DNA of 64,000 nucleotides from JBNKWA01 sp050299555 (GTDB taxonomy: Bacteria > Pseudomonadota > Alphaproteobacteria > Rhodobacterales > Rhodobacteraceae): positions 1 through 64,000 of the forward strand of contig JBNKWA010000070.1 of assembly GCA_050299555.1 (NCBI GenBank). Direction: 5' to 3'. How positions within the stretch are numbered: the first letter of the stretch is position 1; each line of letters starts with the position of its first letter. The translations under genes were made by a program, and so were the position numbers. This document shows, in pieces, positions 27,973-37,183 of the stretch. The notes beneath the pieces were generated by a model. That model saw only the letters and a list, made by a program, of their open reading frames with translations, was not told the origin of the DNA and searched no databases.

Positions 27973-27996
27973 CAGCACGCATTCCGGACATTTTGA

Positions 27997-28800
27997 ATGA
28001 CAGATCAGACCACGCTCGTGGCGCTCATCCTCGGCTTGCTCGAGGGGCTGACCGAGTTCATCCCCGTATCGTCCACCGGGCATATCCTGCTGGCCGGGCA
28101 CTTCATGGGATTCCACAGCGCCGGCAAGACCTTCGAGGTGGTGATCCAGCTTGGCGCCATCGTCGCCATCCTGGGCGTCTATTTCGGCAAGCTGCTGGGC
28201 GTCGCCCGCGCCTTTCCCAGCGACCCGAACGCGCGCCGCTTCGTCGCCTCGGTGCTGATCGCCTTCGCGCCGGCGGTGGTGATCGGCGTCCTGGCGCATG
28301 ATTTCATCAAGACCGTGCTGTTCGAGACCCCGGTGCTGATCGCCATCATGCTGATCCTCGGCGGCGTGGTCCTTATCCTGGTCGACCGGCTGCCGGTGAA
28401 GAACCTGCACACCGATGCGATGCGGTTTCCGCTGGGCCTGTCGCTGGCCATCGGCTTCTTCCAGTGCCTGGCCATGGTTCCGGGCGTGTCGCGCTCCGGC
28501 GCCACCATCGTCGGGGCGCTCCTGATGGGCGCCGACAAGCGCTCGGCGGCGGAATTCTCGTTCTTCCTGTCGATGCCGACCATGGCCGGGGCCTTCGCCT
28601 ACGACCTCTACAAGAACCGCGAGCTTCTGGACGCGAGCGCCATGGGTCAGATCGCCGTGGGCTTCGTGGCCGCCTTCGTGGCTGCCGTTCTGGTGGTGCG
28701 CTGGCTGCTCGGCTACGTCTCGAAGCATGGCTATGCGCTCTTCGGCTGGTGGCGAATCGCGGTGGGAACGGCGGCGCTTGCGGGACTTGCCCTGACCTGA
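27997..28800 (+). CDS. uppP: Undecaprenyl-diphosphatase (BacA type)
   Basis: A 267-residue inner-membrane phosphatase with about eight helices. It dephosphorylates undecaprenyl pyrophosphate to recycle the lipid carrier for peptidoglycan and polysaccharide synthesis, and confers bacitracin tolerance. The motif GLLEGLTEFIPVSSTGHILL at the N terminus and MVPGVSRSGATI in the middle carry the catalytic Glu/Ser/Arg residues. It likely shares a transcript with the NDUFA9-like gene. Confidence 0.95.
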   Translation: MTDQTTLVALILGLLEGLTEFIPVSSTGHILLAGHFMGFHSAGKTFEVVIQLGAIVAILGVYFGKLLGVARAFPSDPNARRFVASVLIAFAPAVVIGVLAHDFIKTVLFETPVLIAIMLILGGVVLILVDRLPVKNLHTDAMRFPLGLSLAIGFFQCLAMVPGVSRSGATIVGALLMGADKRSAAEFSFFLSMPTMAGAFAYDLYKNRELLDASAMGQIAVGFVAAFVAAVLVVRWLLGYVSKHGYALFGWWRIAVGTAALAGLALT

Positions 28801-28823
28801 GTCGGCGCCCAATAGGTACCATA

Positions 28824-28900
28824 TACTGACCTAAAAACTGCTGAGAAACCCATCAGCGCTGTGGAAATCTTCGCCACATCGCATATTAGGTCAGCATATA
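28824..28900. promoter_or_regulatory. Inverted repeat regulatory region upstream of gltD
   Basis: CTGACCTAA (28826-28834) and its complement TTAGGTCAG (28886-28894) lie 60 bp apart. Read outward from each, the next bases are also related (TATATGG and CATATATG), giving arms of about 15 similar bases. This AT-rich island lies within the 238-base gap before gltD, where the glutamate synthase promoter must be. A pair of operators for one regulator, able to loop DNA, is the simplest reading. The regulator is unknown. Confidence 0.5.
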
Positions 28901-29038
28901 TGCCTTTTCTTCCCGGAACGGTTCGGTTATTGCGCTCCGAAGCGCGGTTTGCAACGCGCCGGTGCGAGACGCTGCAACCAAACGACATTAACTATCGACC
29001 GGCCGCATCCCCAGGCCGGCCCCCGCGGGAGGATGGCA

Positions 29039-30475
29039 ATGGCGCAAAGCCCGATGCTGAAGTTCGTCGATGTCGCCCGGGACATGCCGGAAAAGCGCGT
29101 CGCCGATGAGCGCCGCGGCGATTTCGACGAGATCTATCGCGAATATGCCGGTGCCAAGGCGCAGGAGCAGGCCGGCCGCTGCTCGCAATGCGGCGTGCCC
29201 TACTGCCAGACCCATTGCCCGCTGCACAACAATATCCCCGACTGGCTGCGGCTGACCGCCGAGGGACGCCTCGAGGAGGCCTACGAGATCAGCCAGGCCA
29301 CCAACACATTCCCCGAGATCTGCGGCCGCATCTGCCCGCAGGACCGGCTGTGCGAGGGCAACTGCGTCATCGAGCAATCGGGCCATGGCACCGTCACCAT
29401 CGGCTCGGTCGAGAAGTACATCACCGATACCGCCTTCGAGAACGGCTGGGTAAAGCCGATCCGGGCGCATAGCGAACGGCCCGAGAGCGTCGGCATCATC
29501 GGTGCCGGGCCGGCCGGGCTGGCCGCCGCCGACACGCTGCGCCGCCAGGGGGTGCAGGTGACCGTCTACGACCGCTACGACAGGGGCGGCGGGTTGCTGA
29601 CCTACGGCATTCCCGGCTTCAAGCTGGAAAAGCCCATCGTCATGCGGCGGATGGAGCAGCTCAAGGAGGGCGGCGTCACCTTCGTCGCCAACTGCGATGT
29701 CGGCAGCACCATCAGCTTCGCCGACCTGCGCGGCAGCCACGACGCGGTGCTGATCGCCACCGGCGTCTACAAGAGCCGCGATCTCGGTGGCCCCGGCGTC
29801 GGGCTGAAGGGCATCGTGCGGGCCATCGACTACCTCACCGCGTCGAACCGCAAGGGCTTTGGCGACAAGGTTCCGGAATTCGACTCCGGCGAGCTGAACG
29901 CCGAGGGCAAGCGCGTCATCGTCATCGGCGGCGGCGACACGGCCATGGACTGCGTGCGCACCGCGGTGCGCCAGGGTGCGGTCAGCGTCAAGTGCCTCTA
30001 CCGCCGCGACCGCGCCAACATGCCGGGCAGCCAGCGCGAGGTCGCCAACGCCGAGGAGGAGGGCGTCGAGTTCGTTTGGCTGACGGCGCCCAAGGGGTTC
30101 CTGGGCCACGAGACGGTCTCCGGCGTCCGCGTCGGCCGCATGCGCCTCGGCGCGCCCGATGCCTCGGGCCGGCAGGCCCCGGAAGACATCCCCGGCGCCG
30201 ACTATACCGAGGATGCCGAACTGGTCATCCAGGCACTGGGCTTCGAGCCCGAGGACCTGCCGACGCTGTGGGACACGCCCGGACTGGCGGTGACCCGCTG
30301 GGGCACCGTGCGGGCGCATTTCGCCTCCAAGGAAACCGCGCTCGAGGGCGTCTATGCCGCCGGCGACATCGTCCGCGGCGCCAGCCTGGTGGTCTGGGCG
30401 ATCCGCGACGGCCGCGAGGCGGCGGAATCGATCCTCGCCTATCTCGACCGCCGCGCCGCTGTGGCCGCGCAATGA
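29039..30475 (+). CDS. gltD: Glutamate synthase (NADPH) small subunit
   Basis: A 478-residue beta subunit of GOGAT. It feeds electrons from NADPH through FAD and 4Fe-4S clusters to GltB for ammonium assimilation. N-terminal cluster cysteines lie in CSQCGVPYCQTHCPLHN and CGRICPQDRLCEGNC. The FAD motif is VGIIGAGPAGLAAADTL and the NADPH motif is VIVIGGGDTAMDCVRT. ATG 29039 is 6 bases after GGGAGG; ATG 29033 directly abuts it and is less likely. It is followed by two GFA-family genes and then gltB, all tightly packed. Confidence 0.96.
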   Translation: MAQSPMLKFVDVARDMPEKRVADERRGDFDEIYREYAGAKAQEQAGRCSQCGVPYCQTHCPLHNNIPDWLRLTAEGRLEEAYEISQATNTFPEICGRICPQDRLCEGNCVIEQSGHGTVTIGSVEKYITDTAFENGWVKPIRAHSERPESVGIIGAGPAGLAAADTLRRQGVQVTVYDRYDRGGGLLTYGIPGFKLEKPIVMRRMEQLKEGGVTFVANCDVGSTISFADLRGSHDAVLIATGVYKSRDLGGPGVGLKGIVRAIDYLTASNRKGFGDKVPEFDSGELNAEGKRVIVIGGGDTAMDCVRTAVRQGAVSVKCLYRRDRANMPGSQREVANAEEEGVEFVWLTAPKGFLGHETVSGVRVGRMRLGAPDASGRQAPEDIPGADYTEDAELVIQALGFEPEDLPTLWDTPGLAVTRWGTVRAHFASKETALEGVYAAGDIVRGASLVVWAIRDGREAAESILAYLDRRAAVAAQ

Positions 30476-30894
30476 CCATGCCCGAACCCCGAAGCGGCGG
30501 CTGCCTCTGCGGCGCGGTGCGCTATGTCCTGCGCAACGCGCCGGACAGCTTCGGCGCCTGCCACTGCACCATGTGCCAGCGGATCAGCGGCGGCGTGAAC
30601 CTTTCCTTCGCGATACCGGCGGATGAGATCGAGATTTCCGGGCAGGGCGCGGTGCGCAGCTACCAGTCCTCGGCCGAGGCGGCGCGGTCGTTCTGCGGCA
30701 CCTGCGGTGCGAACCTGTGGTATCGCGCCACCACGCCTGCCCCGAGGCCGCACGACTATCACGTCGCCTTCGGCAGCCTGGACGACAAGTCGGGGATGCG
30801 CTTCACCTCGGAGATCTGCATCGACACCAAGCCCGATGCCTACGCCTTCGCCGGCGAGCGGATCCGCAAGACCAGCGAAGAGGTGCTGGGATGA
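30472..30894 (+). CDS. GFA/CENP-V zinc-domain protein, copy 1
   Basis: A 140-residue protein of the glutathione-dependent formaldehyde-activating (GFA)-like family with a Mss4-type zinc fold. Cysteine pairs are GGCLCGAVRY, GACHCTMCQR and FCGTCGANLWYR. Family members are named after a formaldehyde-glutathione adduct-forming activity that is not established for most of them. The start overlaps the gltD stop (ATGA). It is a clear paralogue of the next gene, which suggests tandem duplication inside the glt operon. Confidence 0.85.
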   Translation: MTMPEPRSGGCLCGAVRYVLRNAPDSFGACHCTMCQRISGGVNLSFAIPADEIEISGQGAVRSYQSSAEAARSFCGTCGANLWYRATTPAPRPHDYHVAFGSLDDKSGMRFTSEICIDTKPDAYAFAGERIRKTSEEVLG

Positions 30895-31328
30895 CCGAGC
30901 GGACCGGACAATGCCTCTGCGGCGCGGTGCGCTTCACCGCGGCCGAGTTCGGCAATTTCGGCGTCTGCCACTGCAAGATGTGCCAGCGCTGGGCCGGCTC
31001 GGCGCTGTTCGGGGTCACCGTGCCCGAAGCTGCGATGCGGATCGAGGGCGCCGAGAACATCGGCACCATCCGGTCCTCGGACTGGGCATCGCGCAACTGG
31101 TGCACGAAATGCGGCTCGCCGCTCTGGTACCGCTACGACCCGAACAACACCGGCGGTGGTGACTACGAGGTCGCCATCGGCCTTTTCGACGACGGCAACG
31201 GGCTGGAACTGGTGCGCGAGATCTTCATCGACCAGAAGCCCGACAGCTTTGCCATCGCCGGCGAACACCAGCGCCTGACCCGGGCCGAGACCCTGGCCCG
31301 CTACGGCGTTACCACGGAAGGAGCCTGA
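30891..31328 (+). CDS. GFA/CENP-V zinc-domain protein, copy 2
   Basis: A 145-residue paralogue of the preceding protein. It has the zinc cysteines GQCLCGAVRF, GVCHCKMCQRW and WCTKCGSPLWYR, and the same tail pattern (IFIDQKPDSFAIAGE versus ICIDTKPDAYAFAGE). ATGA overlaps the copy 1 stop, and gltB follows after 1 base between stop and ATG. Cotranscription with glutamate synthase is nearly certain; the functional link is unknown. Confidence 0.86.
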   Translation: MTERTGQCLCGAVRFTAAEFGNFGVCHCKMCQRWAGSALFGVTVPEAAMRIEGAENIGTIRSSDWASRNWCTKCGSPLWYRYDPNNTGGGDYEVAIGLFDDGNGLELVREIFIDQKPDSFAIAGEHQRLTRAETLARYGVTTEGA

Positions 31329-31329
31329 C

Positions 31330-34300
31330 ATGACCAAGTACGACGCGACCTGGGCCGACCGTCAGGAGAAGCTGCGCGACGATCTTGATGCCAACGGCCT
31401 CTATCGCAAGGAGGACGAGCATTCCTCCTGCGGCGTCGGCCTGGTGGTCGCCATCGACGGCAAGCCGCGCCGCCAGGTGGTCGCTGCCGGCATCACCGCG
31501 CTCAAGGCGGTCTGGCACCGCGGCGCCGTGGACGCCGACGGCAAGACCGGCGACGGCGCCGGGCTGCACGTGCAGATCCCGTTCCCGTTCTTCGAGGACC
31601 AGATCCTGCGCACCGGCCACGATCCCCACGAGACGCTGATGGCCGTGGGCATGATCTTCCTGCCGCGCACCAACTTCGCCGCGCAGGAGACCTGCCGCAC
31701 CATCGTCGAGACCGAAGTCCTGAGGATGGGCTATTACATCTATGGCTGGCGCCACGTGCCGGTGGACATCTCGGTCCTCGGCGAGAAAGCCAACGCCACC
31801 CGGCCCGAGATCGAGCAGATCCTGATTTCCAACGTCAAGGGCGTGGACGAGGAGACCTTTGAGCGCGAGCTCTACGTCATTCGCCGCCGCATCGAGAAGG
31901 CGGTCACCGCCCAGGCGATTCACGGCATGTATGTCTGCTCGCTGTCGTGCCGGTCGATCATCTACAAGGGGATGATGCTGGCCGAGCAGGTGGCCGAGTT
32001 CTATCCCGACCTCAAGGACGAGCGCTTCGAGAGCGCCTTTGCCATCTATCACCAGCGCTATTCCACCAACACCTTCCCGCAATGGTGGCTGGCGCAGCCC
32101 TTCCGCATGCTCGCCCATAACGGCGAGATCAACACCCTGAAGGGCAACCTGAACTGGATGCGGAGCCACGAGATCCGCATGGCGTCGAACTATTTCGGCG
32201 AGTACGGCGACGACATCAAGCCGATCGTCATGCCGGGCTCGTCGGATTCCGCCGCGCTCGACTCGGTGTTCGAGGTGCTGGTCCGCGCCGGGCGCTCTGC
32301 GCCCATGGCCAAGACCATGCTGGTGCCCGAGGCGTGGTCGAAGACCGCGACCAAGATGCCGCAGTCGTGGCAGGACATGTACGCCTATTCCAACTCGGTG
32401 ATGGAGCCCTGGGACGGACCGGCGGCGCTGGCCATGACCGATGGCCGCTGGGTCTGCGCCGGGCTCGACCGCAACGGGCTCCGGCCGCTGCGCTACGTGG
32501 TCAGCGGTGACGGGCTGGTGGTGGCCGGGTCCGAGGCCGGCATGGTGCCGGTGGACGAGATGCACGTGATCGAGAAGGGCGCGCTCGGCCCCGGTCAGAT
32601 GCTGGCCGTCGATATGGGCTCGGGCACGCTTTACCACGATTCCGAGCTGAAGGACCTGATGGCGGCGTCGCGGCCGTTCGGCGACTGGGTGAATTCGATC
32701 ACCGAGCTCGACATCCTAACCGAGGATGCCGCCGAGACCGCGATCAATACCGGCGAGGAGTTGCGCCGTCGCCAGATCGCCGCCGGCTATTCGGTCGAGG
32801 ATCTTGAGATGATCCTCGCGCCCATGGTCGAGGATGCCAAGGAAGCCATCGGCTCCATGGGCGACGACACGCCGCCGGCGGTCCTCAGCGGCAAGTACCG
32901 GCCGCTCAGCCACTATTTCCGGCAGAACTTCAGCCAGGTCACCAACCCGCCCATCGACCCCTTGCGCGAGCATCGGGTGATGAGCCTGAAGACCCGGTTC
33001 GGCAATCTCAAGAACGTCCTCGACGAGGATAACAGCCAGACCGAGATCCTGACGCTGGACAGCCCGTTCGTGTCGAACGGCCAGTTCGCGGTGATGCAGG
33101 CGCGGCTTGGCGAACAGGCCAAGGTGCTCGACTGCACCTTCCCGGTCAGCAGCGCCCAGGGCGCCCTGGGCGAGGCGCTGGCCCGCATCCGGGCCGAGGC
33201 CGAGGAGGCGGTGCGCGCCGGTGCCAACCACATCATCATGACCGACGAGCTGCAGTCGGCGGACAACGTCCCGGTGCCGATGATCCTGGCCACCTCGGCG
33301 GTGCATTCCTGGCTGACCCGCAAGGGGCTGAGGACCTTCTGCTCGCTCAACGTGCGCTCCGCCGAATGCATCGACCCGCACTACTTCGCCGTGCTGATCG
33401 GCGTCGGTGCCACCACGGTCAACGCCTACCTGGCCCAGGACACCATCGCCGACCGGATCGGCCGGGGCCTCTTGAAGATGACCCTGGCCGAGGCGGTGGC
33501 GCGCTACCGCGAAGCCATCAACCAGGGCCTCTTGAAGATCATCTCCAAGATGGGCATCTCGGTGATCTCGTCCTATCGCGGCGGCATGAACTTCGAGGCC
33601 ATCGGGCTGTCGCGCGCCATGGTGGCCGAGTACTTCCCCGGCATGACCAGCCGCATCTCGGGCATCGGCATCGCCGGCCTGCAGCGGCAGATCGAGGCCG
33701 CGCATACCCGCGGCTGGCGCAAGGCGGACAACGTGCTGCCCATCGGCGGCCTCTACAAGGCCCGGCGCACCGGCGAGACCCACGCCTGGGGCGCCAACGC
33801 CATGCATGTGCTGCAATCGGCTTGCGACCGCGGTTCCTACGAGCTGTGGCAGCAGTATTCGACGATGATGCAGTCGCAGCCGCCGATCAACCTGCGCGAC
33901 CTGCTGGACTTCAAGCCGGTGGCCAAGCCGGTGCCGCTGGACGAGGTGGAATCGATCACCGCGATCCGCAAGCGCTTCGTCACCCCGGGCATGTCGCTCG
34001 GGGCGCTCAGCCCCGAGGCGCACAAGACCCTGAACATCGCCATGAACCGGATCGGCGCCAAGTCGGATTCCGGCGAGGGCGGCGAGGACCCGGCGCATTT
34101 CCACGCCATGCCGAACGGCGACAACGCCAGCGCCAAGATCAAGCAGGTGGCCTCGGGCCGGTTCGGGGTGACGGCCGAATACCTCAACCAGTGCGAAGAG
34201 CTGGAGATCAAGGTCGCCCAGGGTGCCAAGCCCGGCGAGGGCGGGCAGCTGCCCGGCATCAAGGTGACCGAGCTGATCGCGCGGCTTCGCCACTCCACCC

Positions 34301-35865
34301 CCGGCGTGACGCTGATCTCGCCGCCGCCGCACCACGACATCTACTCGATCGAGGATCTGGCGCAGCTGATCTACGACCTCAAGCAGATCAACCCGCGCGC
34401 CAAGGTGACCGTCAAGCTGGTGGCCCAGTCGGGCGTCGGCACCATCGCCGCCGGCGTCGCCAAGGCCAAGGCCGACGTGATCCTGATCTCGGGCCATGTG
34501 GGCGGCACCGGCGCCAGCCCGCAGACCTCGATCAAGTATGTCGGCCTGCCCTGGGAGATGGGGCTGACCGAGGCGCACCAGGTGCTGGCGATGAACAACC
34601 TGCGCGAACGGGTGACGCTTCGGACCGATGGCGGCCTGCGCACCGGCCGCGACATCGTCATCGCCGCGATGATGGGGGCCGAGGAATTCGGCATCGGTAC
34701 CGCGGCGCTGATCGCCATGGGCTGCATCATGGTGCGCCAGTGCCACTCCAACACCTGCCCGGTGGGTGTCTGCACCCAGCGCGAGTCGCTGCGCGAGAAG
34801 TTCACCGGCACCGCCGACAAGGTGGTGAACCTGATCAGCTTCTATGCCCAGGAGGTGCGCGAGGTGCTGGCCTCGGTCGGTGCCCGCACGCTCAACGAGG
34901 TGATCGGCCGTGCCGACCTGCTGACCCAGGTCAGCCGCGGCGCCGAGCATCTCGACGATCTCGACCTCAACCCGCTCTTGATCAGCGTCGTCGACTCGCA
35001 GGGTACCCGCTACGACCGGGCCAAGGCACGCAACGAGGTGCCCGACACCCTCGACGCCCAGATCATCAACGACGGCCAGCCGTTCTTCCGCGACGGCGAG
35101 AAGATGCAGCTGAGCTATGCGGTGCAGAACACCGACCGCACCATCGGCGCCCGGGTCTCGAGCCATATCGTGCAGCGCTTCGGCATGAACAACGAGCTGC
35201 AGGCCGACCACCTGACGGTCAAGCTGCAGGGCTCGGCCGGGCAGTCGCTGGGCGCCTTCGGGGCGCCGGGGCTCAAGATCGAGGTGGCCGGCGATGCCAA
35301 CGACTATGTCGGCAAGGGGCTGTCGGGGGCGACGATCGTGGTCCGGCCGCGCCTCGGCTCGCCGCTGAAGCCCGAGGACAACACCATCATCGGCAACACC
35401 GTGCTTTACGGCGCCACCGACGGCATTCTCTACGCCAACGGCCGGGCGGGCGAGCGCTTCTGCGTGCGCAATTCCGGCGCCAAGGTGGTGGTCGAGGGCT
35501 GCGGGTCCAACGGCTGCGAGTACATGACCGGCGGAAGGGCGGTGATCCTCGGCCGGATCGGCGACAATTTCGGTGCCGGCATGACCGGCGGCATGGCCTG
35601 GATCTTTGACGAGGACAGCGACGCCCAGACCCGGATGAACGGCGAGACCATCGTCGCCGTGCCGGTGCAGTCGGCGCATTGGGAAGGCGAGTTGAAGCGG
35701 CTGGTCGAGGCCCATGTCCGCGAGACCGGCAGCCCCAAGGCGGCCGAGATCCTGCGCACCTGGGAGGACTCGCTGCCGCGCTTCCTGCAGATCTGCCCCA
35801 AGGAGATGCTGTCGCGTCTCGCCCATCCGCTCTCGGACAGCCGCCAGGCCGTCCCGGCGGAATAG
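31330..35865 (+). CDS. gltB: Glutamate synthase (NADPH) large subunit
   Basis: A 1511-residue alpha subunit. The class II glutamine amidotransferase domain begins at Cys34 in DEHSSCGVGLV, so the first 33 residues form the propeptide removed in mature GltB. A central linker domain is followed by the FMN-binding synthase barrel (SDSGEGGEDPAHF, then VKLVAQSGVGTIAAGVAKAK). The 3Fe-4S cysteines lie in RQCHSNTCPVGVCTQ. The C-terminal GXGXG beta-helix domain has GANDYVGKGLSGATIVV-like repeats. Ammonia tunnels from glutamine hydrolysis to 2-oxoglutarate. It is the last gene of the gltD-GFA-GFA-gltB operon. Confidence 0.96.
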   Translation: MTKYDATWADRQEKLRDDLDANGLYRKEDEHSSCGVGLVVAIDGKPRRQVVAAGITALKAVWHRGAVDADGKTGDGAGLHVQIPFPFFEDQILRTGHDPHETLMAVGMIFLPRTNFAAQETCRTIVETEVLRMGYYIYGWRHVPVDISVLGEKANATRPEIEQILISNVKGVDEETFERELYVIRRRIEKAVTAQAIHGMYVCSLSCRSIIYKGMMLAEQVAEFYPDLKDERFESAFAIYHQRYSTNTFPQWWLAQPFRMLAHNGEINTLKGNLNWMRSHEIRMASNYFGEYGDDIKPIVMPGSSDSAALDSVFEVLVRAGRSAPMAKTMLVPEAWSKTATKMPQSWQDMYAYSNSVMEPWDGPAALAMTDGRWVCAGLDRNGLRPLRYVVSGDGLVVAGSEAGMVPVDEMHVIEKGALGPGQMLAVDMGSGTLYHDSELKDLMAASRPFGDWVNSITELDILTEDAAETAINTGEELRRRQIAAGYSVEDLEMILAPMVEDAKEAIGSMGDDTPPAVLSGKYRPLSHYFRQNFSQVTNPPIDPLREHRVMSLKTRFGNLKNVLDEDNSQTEILTLDSPFVSNGQFAVMQARLGEQAKVLDCTFPVSSAQGALGEALARIRAEAEEAVRAGANHIIMTDELQSADNVPVPMILATSAVHSWLTRKGLRTFCSLNVRSAECIDPHYFAVLIGVGATTVNAYLAQDTIADRIGRGLLKMTLAEAVARYREAINQGLLKIISKMGISVISSYRGGMNFEAIGLSRAMVAEYFPGMTSRISGIGIAGLQRQIEAAHTRGWRKADNVLPIGGLYKARRTGETHAWGANAMHVLQSACDRGSYELWQQYSTMMQSQPPINLRDLLDFKPVAKPVPLDEVESITAIRKRFVTPGMSLGALSPEAHKTLNIAMNRIGAKSDSGEGGEDPAHFHAMPNGDNASAKIKQVASGRFGVTAEYLNQCEELEIKVAQGAKPGEGGQLPGIKVTELIARLRHSTPGVTLISPPPHHDIYSIEDLAQLIYDLKQINPRAKVTVKLVAQSGVGTIAAGVAKAKADVILISGHVGGTGASPQTSIKYVGLPWEMGLTEAHQVLAMNNLRERVTLRTDGGLRTGRDIVIAAMMGAEEFGIGTAALIAMGCIMVRQCHSNTCPVGVCTQRESLREKFTGTADKVVNLISFYAQEVREVLASVGARTLNEVIGRADLLTQVSRGAEHLDDLDLNPLLISVVDSQGTRYDRAKARNEVPDTLDAQIINDGQPFFRDGEKMQLSYAVQNTDRTIGARVSSHIVQRFGMNNELQADHLTVKLQGSAGQSLGAFGAPGLKIEVAGDANDYVGKGLSGATIVVRPRLGSPLKPEDNTIIGNTVLYGATDGILYANGRAGERFCVRNSGAKVVVEGCGSNGCEYMTGGRAVILGRIGDNFGAGMTGGMAWIFDEDSDAQTRMNGETIVAVPVQSAHWEGELKRLVEAHVRETGSPKAAEILRTWEDSLPRFLQICPKEMLSRLAHPLSDSRQAVPAE

Positions 35866-35926
35866 CCGGGTTCGCGGGCGGCGGCGGACTTGCCGTGGTC
35901 GCCCCGATCCCCGAGCGTCCGGGCCC

Positions 35927-36655
35927 ATGCGGCGGATTCTGAAAGACGGTCTGGCGGGTCTGCGCCGCCGGCGCCGCCGACGCCGCCGCAAGGGCGGGCC
36001 GCTGCGCCGGGTCCTGCGCTGGACCGGCCGGGCCTTGCTGGCCTTCCTGTTGCTGGTGCTGCTGCTGCGCTTCGTCAATCCGCCGCTCAACCTCTACCAG
36101 GCGCAGGAATGGTGGCGGCTGGGGCATATCGAGCGTGACTGGGTCCGGCTGTCGGCGCTGCCGCCGGCGGTGCCGCTCAGCGCCGCCGCGGCCGAGGACG
36201 CCCGGTTCTGCGCCCATTGGGGTTTCGATCTTGCCGCGATCCAGGCGGCGCTCAGCGATGGCGCCACCCGCGGGGCATCGACGATCAGCCAGCAGACCGC
36301 CAAGAACGTGTTTCTCTGGCAGGGGCGCAGCTGGGTCCGCAAGGGGCTGGAGGCGGCGTTGACGCCGGTGATCGAGCTTCTCTGGGGCAAGCGCCGGATC
36401 ATGGAAGTCTATCTCAACGTCGCCGAGTTCGACGAGGGCGTGTTCGGCGTCGGCGCCGCCGCGCGGCATTATTTCGGCGTCGCGGCGGGTGATCTGACGC
36501 CGGCCCAGGCGGCCCGGCTGATGGCGGTGCTGCCCGACCCCAAGGACCGCTCCGCCAGCCGCCCCTCGGCCGGGGTGCAGCGCCGGGCACGCGCCATTTC
36601 GGCGGGCGCCGAGACCATCAGGGCCGAGGGCCGGGGCGCCTGCTTTTTGAACTGA
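35927..36655 (+). CDS. mtgA: Monofunctional peptidoglycan glycosyltransferase
   Basis: A 242-residue GT51 enzyme that polymerises lipid II into glycan strands. An arginine-rich cytoplasmic start (LRRRRRRRRRKGG) precedes one membrane helix (ALLAFLLLVLLLRFV). GT51 motifs follow: AAEDARFCAHWGFD (catalytic Glu), GASTISQQTAKNVFLW, RKGLEAALTPVIELLWGKRR and EVYLNVAEFDEGVFGVGAAA. There is no transpeptidase domain. ATG 35927 gives a normal short N terminus. It is separated from gltB by 61 bases. Confidence 0.93.
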   Translation: MRRILKDGLAGLRRRRRRRRRKGGPLRRVLRWTGRALLAFLLLVLLLRFVNPPLNLYQAQEWWRLGHIERDWVRLSALPPAVPLSAAAAEDARFCAHWGFDLAAIQAALSDGATRGASTISQQTAKNVFLWQGRSWVRKGLEAALTPVIELLWGKRRIMEVYLNVAEFDEGVFGVGAAARHYFGVAAGDLTPAQAARLMAVLPDPKDRSASRPSAGVQRRARAISAGAETIRAEGRGACFLN

Positions 36656-37183
36656 CCGGTGCCCGCGCCCCAAAGGACCGGATTCCGGTGCCCCCGAAGG
36701 CATGTCGGCGCGCGCCCAGCCTCGCGGCCCGCGCCCCATCGGGGCCGGCGCGTCGCCGGAAGGGTTAAGAAGTGTTACGTCCCCACACGTTATTCAATTA
36801 TTACAACAGGTTAGTCATGCGTCCCCATGGGGACGGGTGCGGCGACCGGGGCGGGTCCGCGGGCCGGCTATCCGCCCCCGGGATGTCCCCGAAAATGTGT
36901 CCCCACGGGAAATCGCGCAATTCCAGACACTTGACCCCCCGTCCCCATGGGGACGTCCTGGCGGACTTTCTGACCCCGACCGGCGCACGGACCGGCGTCC
37001 CCAAAACCGTCCCCACGGGATTTCTCGCGATTCCAGTGACCCCCCGTCCCCTTGGGGACACTCGGGCAGCCCACCTGAACCCGGCCAGCGCCCGACCCGG
37101 CGTCCCCAAAACCGTCCCCACGGGATTGCGTGCGATTCCAGGCTGTTGACCCCCCGTCCCCATGGGGACGCCGGGACGGCGCC
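36656..37183. other. Convergent intergenic region filled by repeats
   Basis: The 528 bases between mtgA (plus) and lldD (minus) contain no supported gene. Most of the region is the GTCCCC repeat cluster described separately. Open frames here translate to periodic PHGD, SPWGR or VGTVLGT strings on both strands, which reflect the DNA repeat and not a protein. Confidence 0.7.
36779..37169 (+). repeat. Cluster of four GTCCCC/GGGGAC repeat elements
   Basis: Four elements end in GTCCCCATGGGGAC (or GTCCCCTTGGGGAC) at 36821-36834, 36941-36954, 37046-37059 and 37156-37169. In three of them a second GTCCCC starts exactly 56 bp before the palindrome end; in the third copy it is 51 bp. Elements 2-4 share the internal order GTCCCCACGGGA, GATTCCAG or AATTCCAG, then (T)TGACCCCCC. 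They also carry an outer GTCCCC 12-14 bp upstream of the inner one. Element 1 has an AT-rich interior (TTATTCAATTATTACAAC). Unit spacing is 105-120 bp. Confidence 0.9.

Noticed and set aside
31309..36090. Long minus-strand open frames opposite gltB
   Set aside because: Their His/Ala/Gly-rich translations are shadows of a high-GC coding sequence, and gltB is unambiguous on the plus strand.
36779..37169. CRISPR array
   Set aside because: Units recur every 105-120 bp, but the unit is itself internally palindromic with variable interior, intervals are related to each other and GC-rich, and no cas gene is present.
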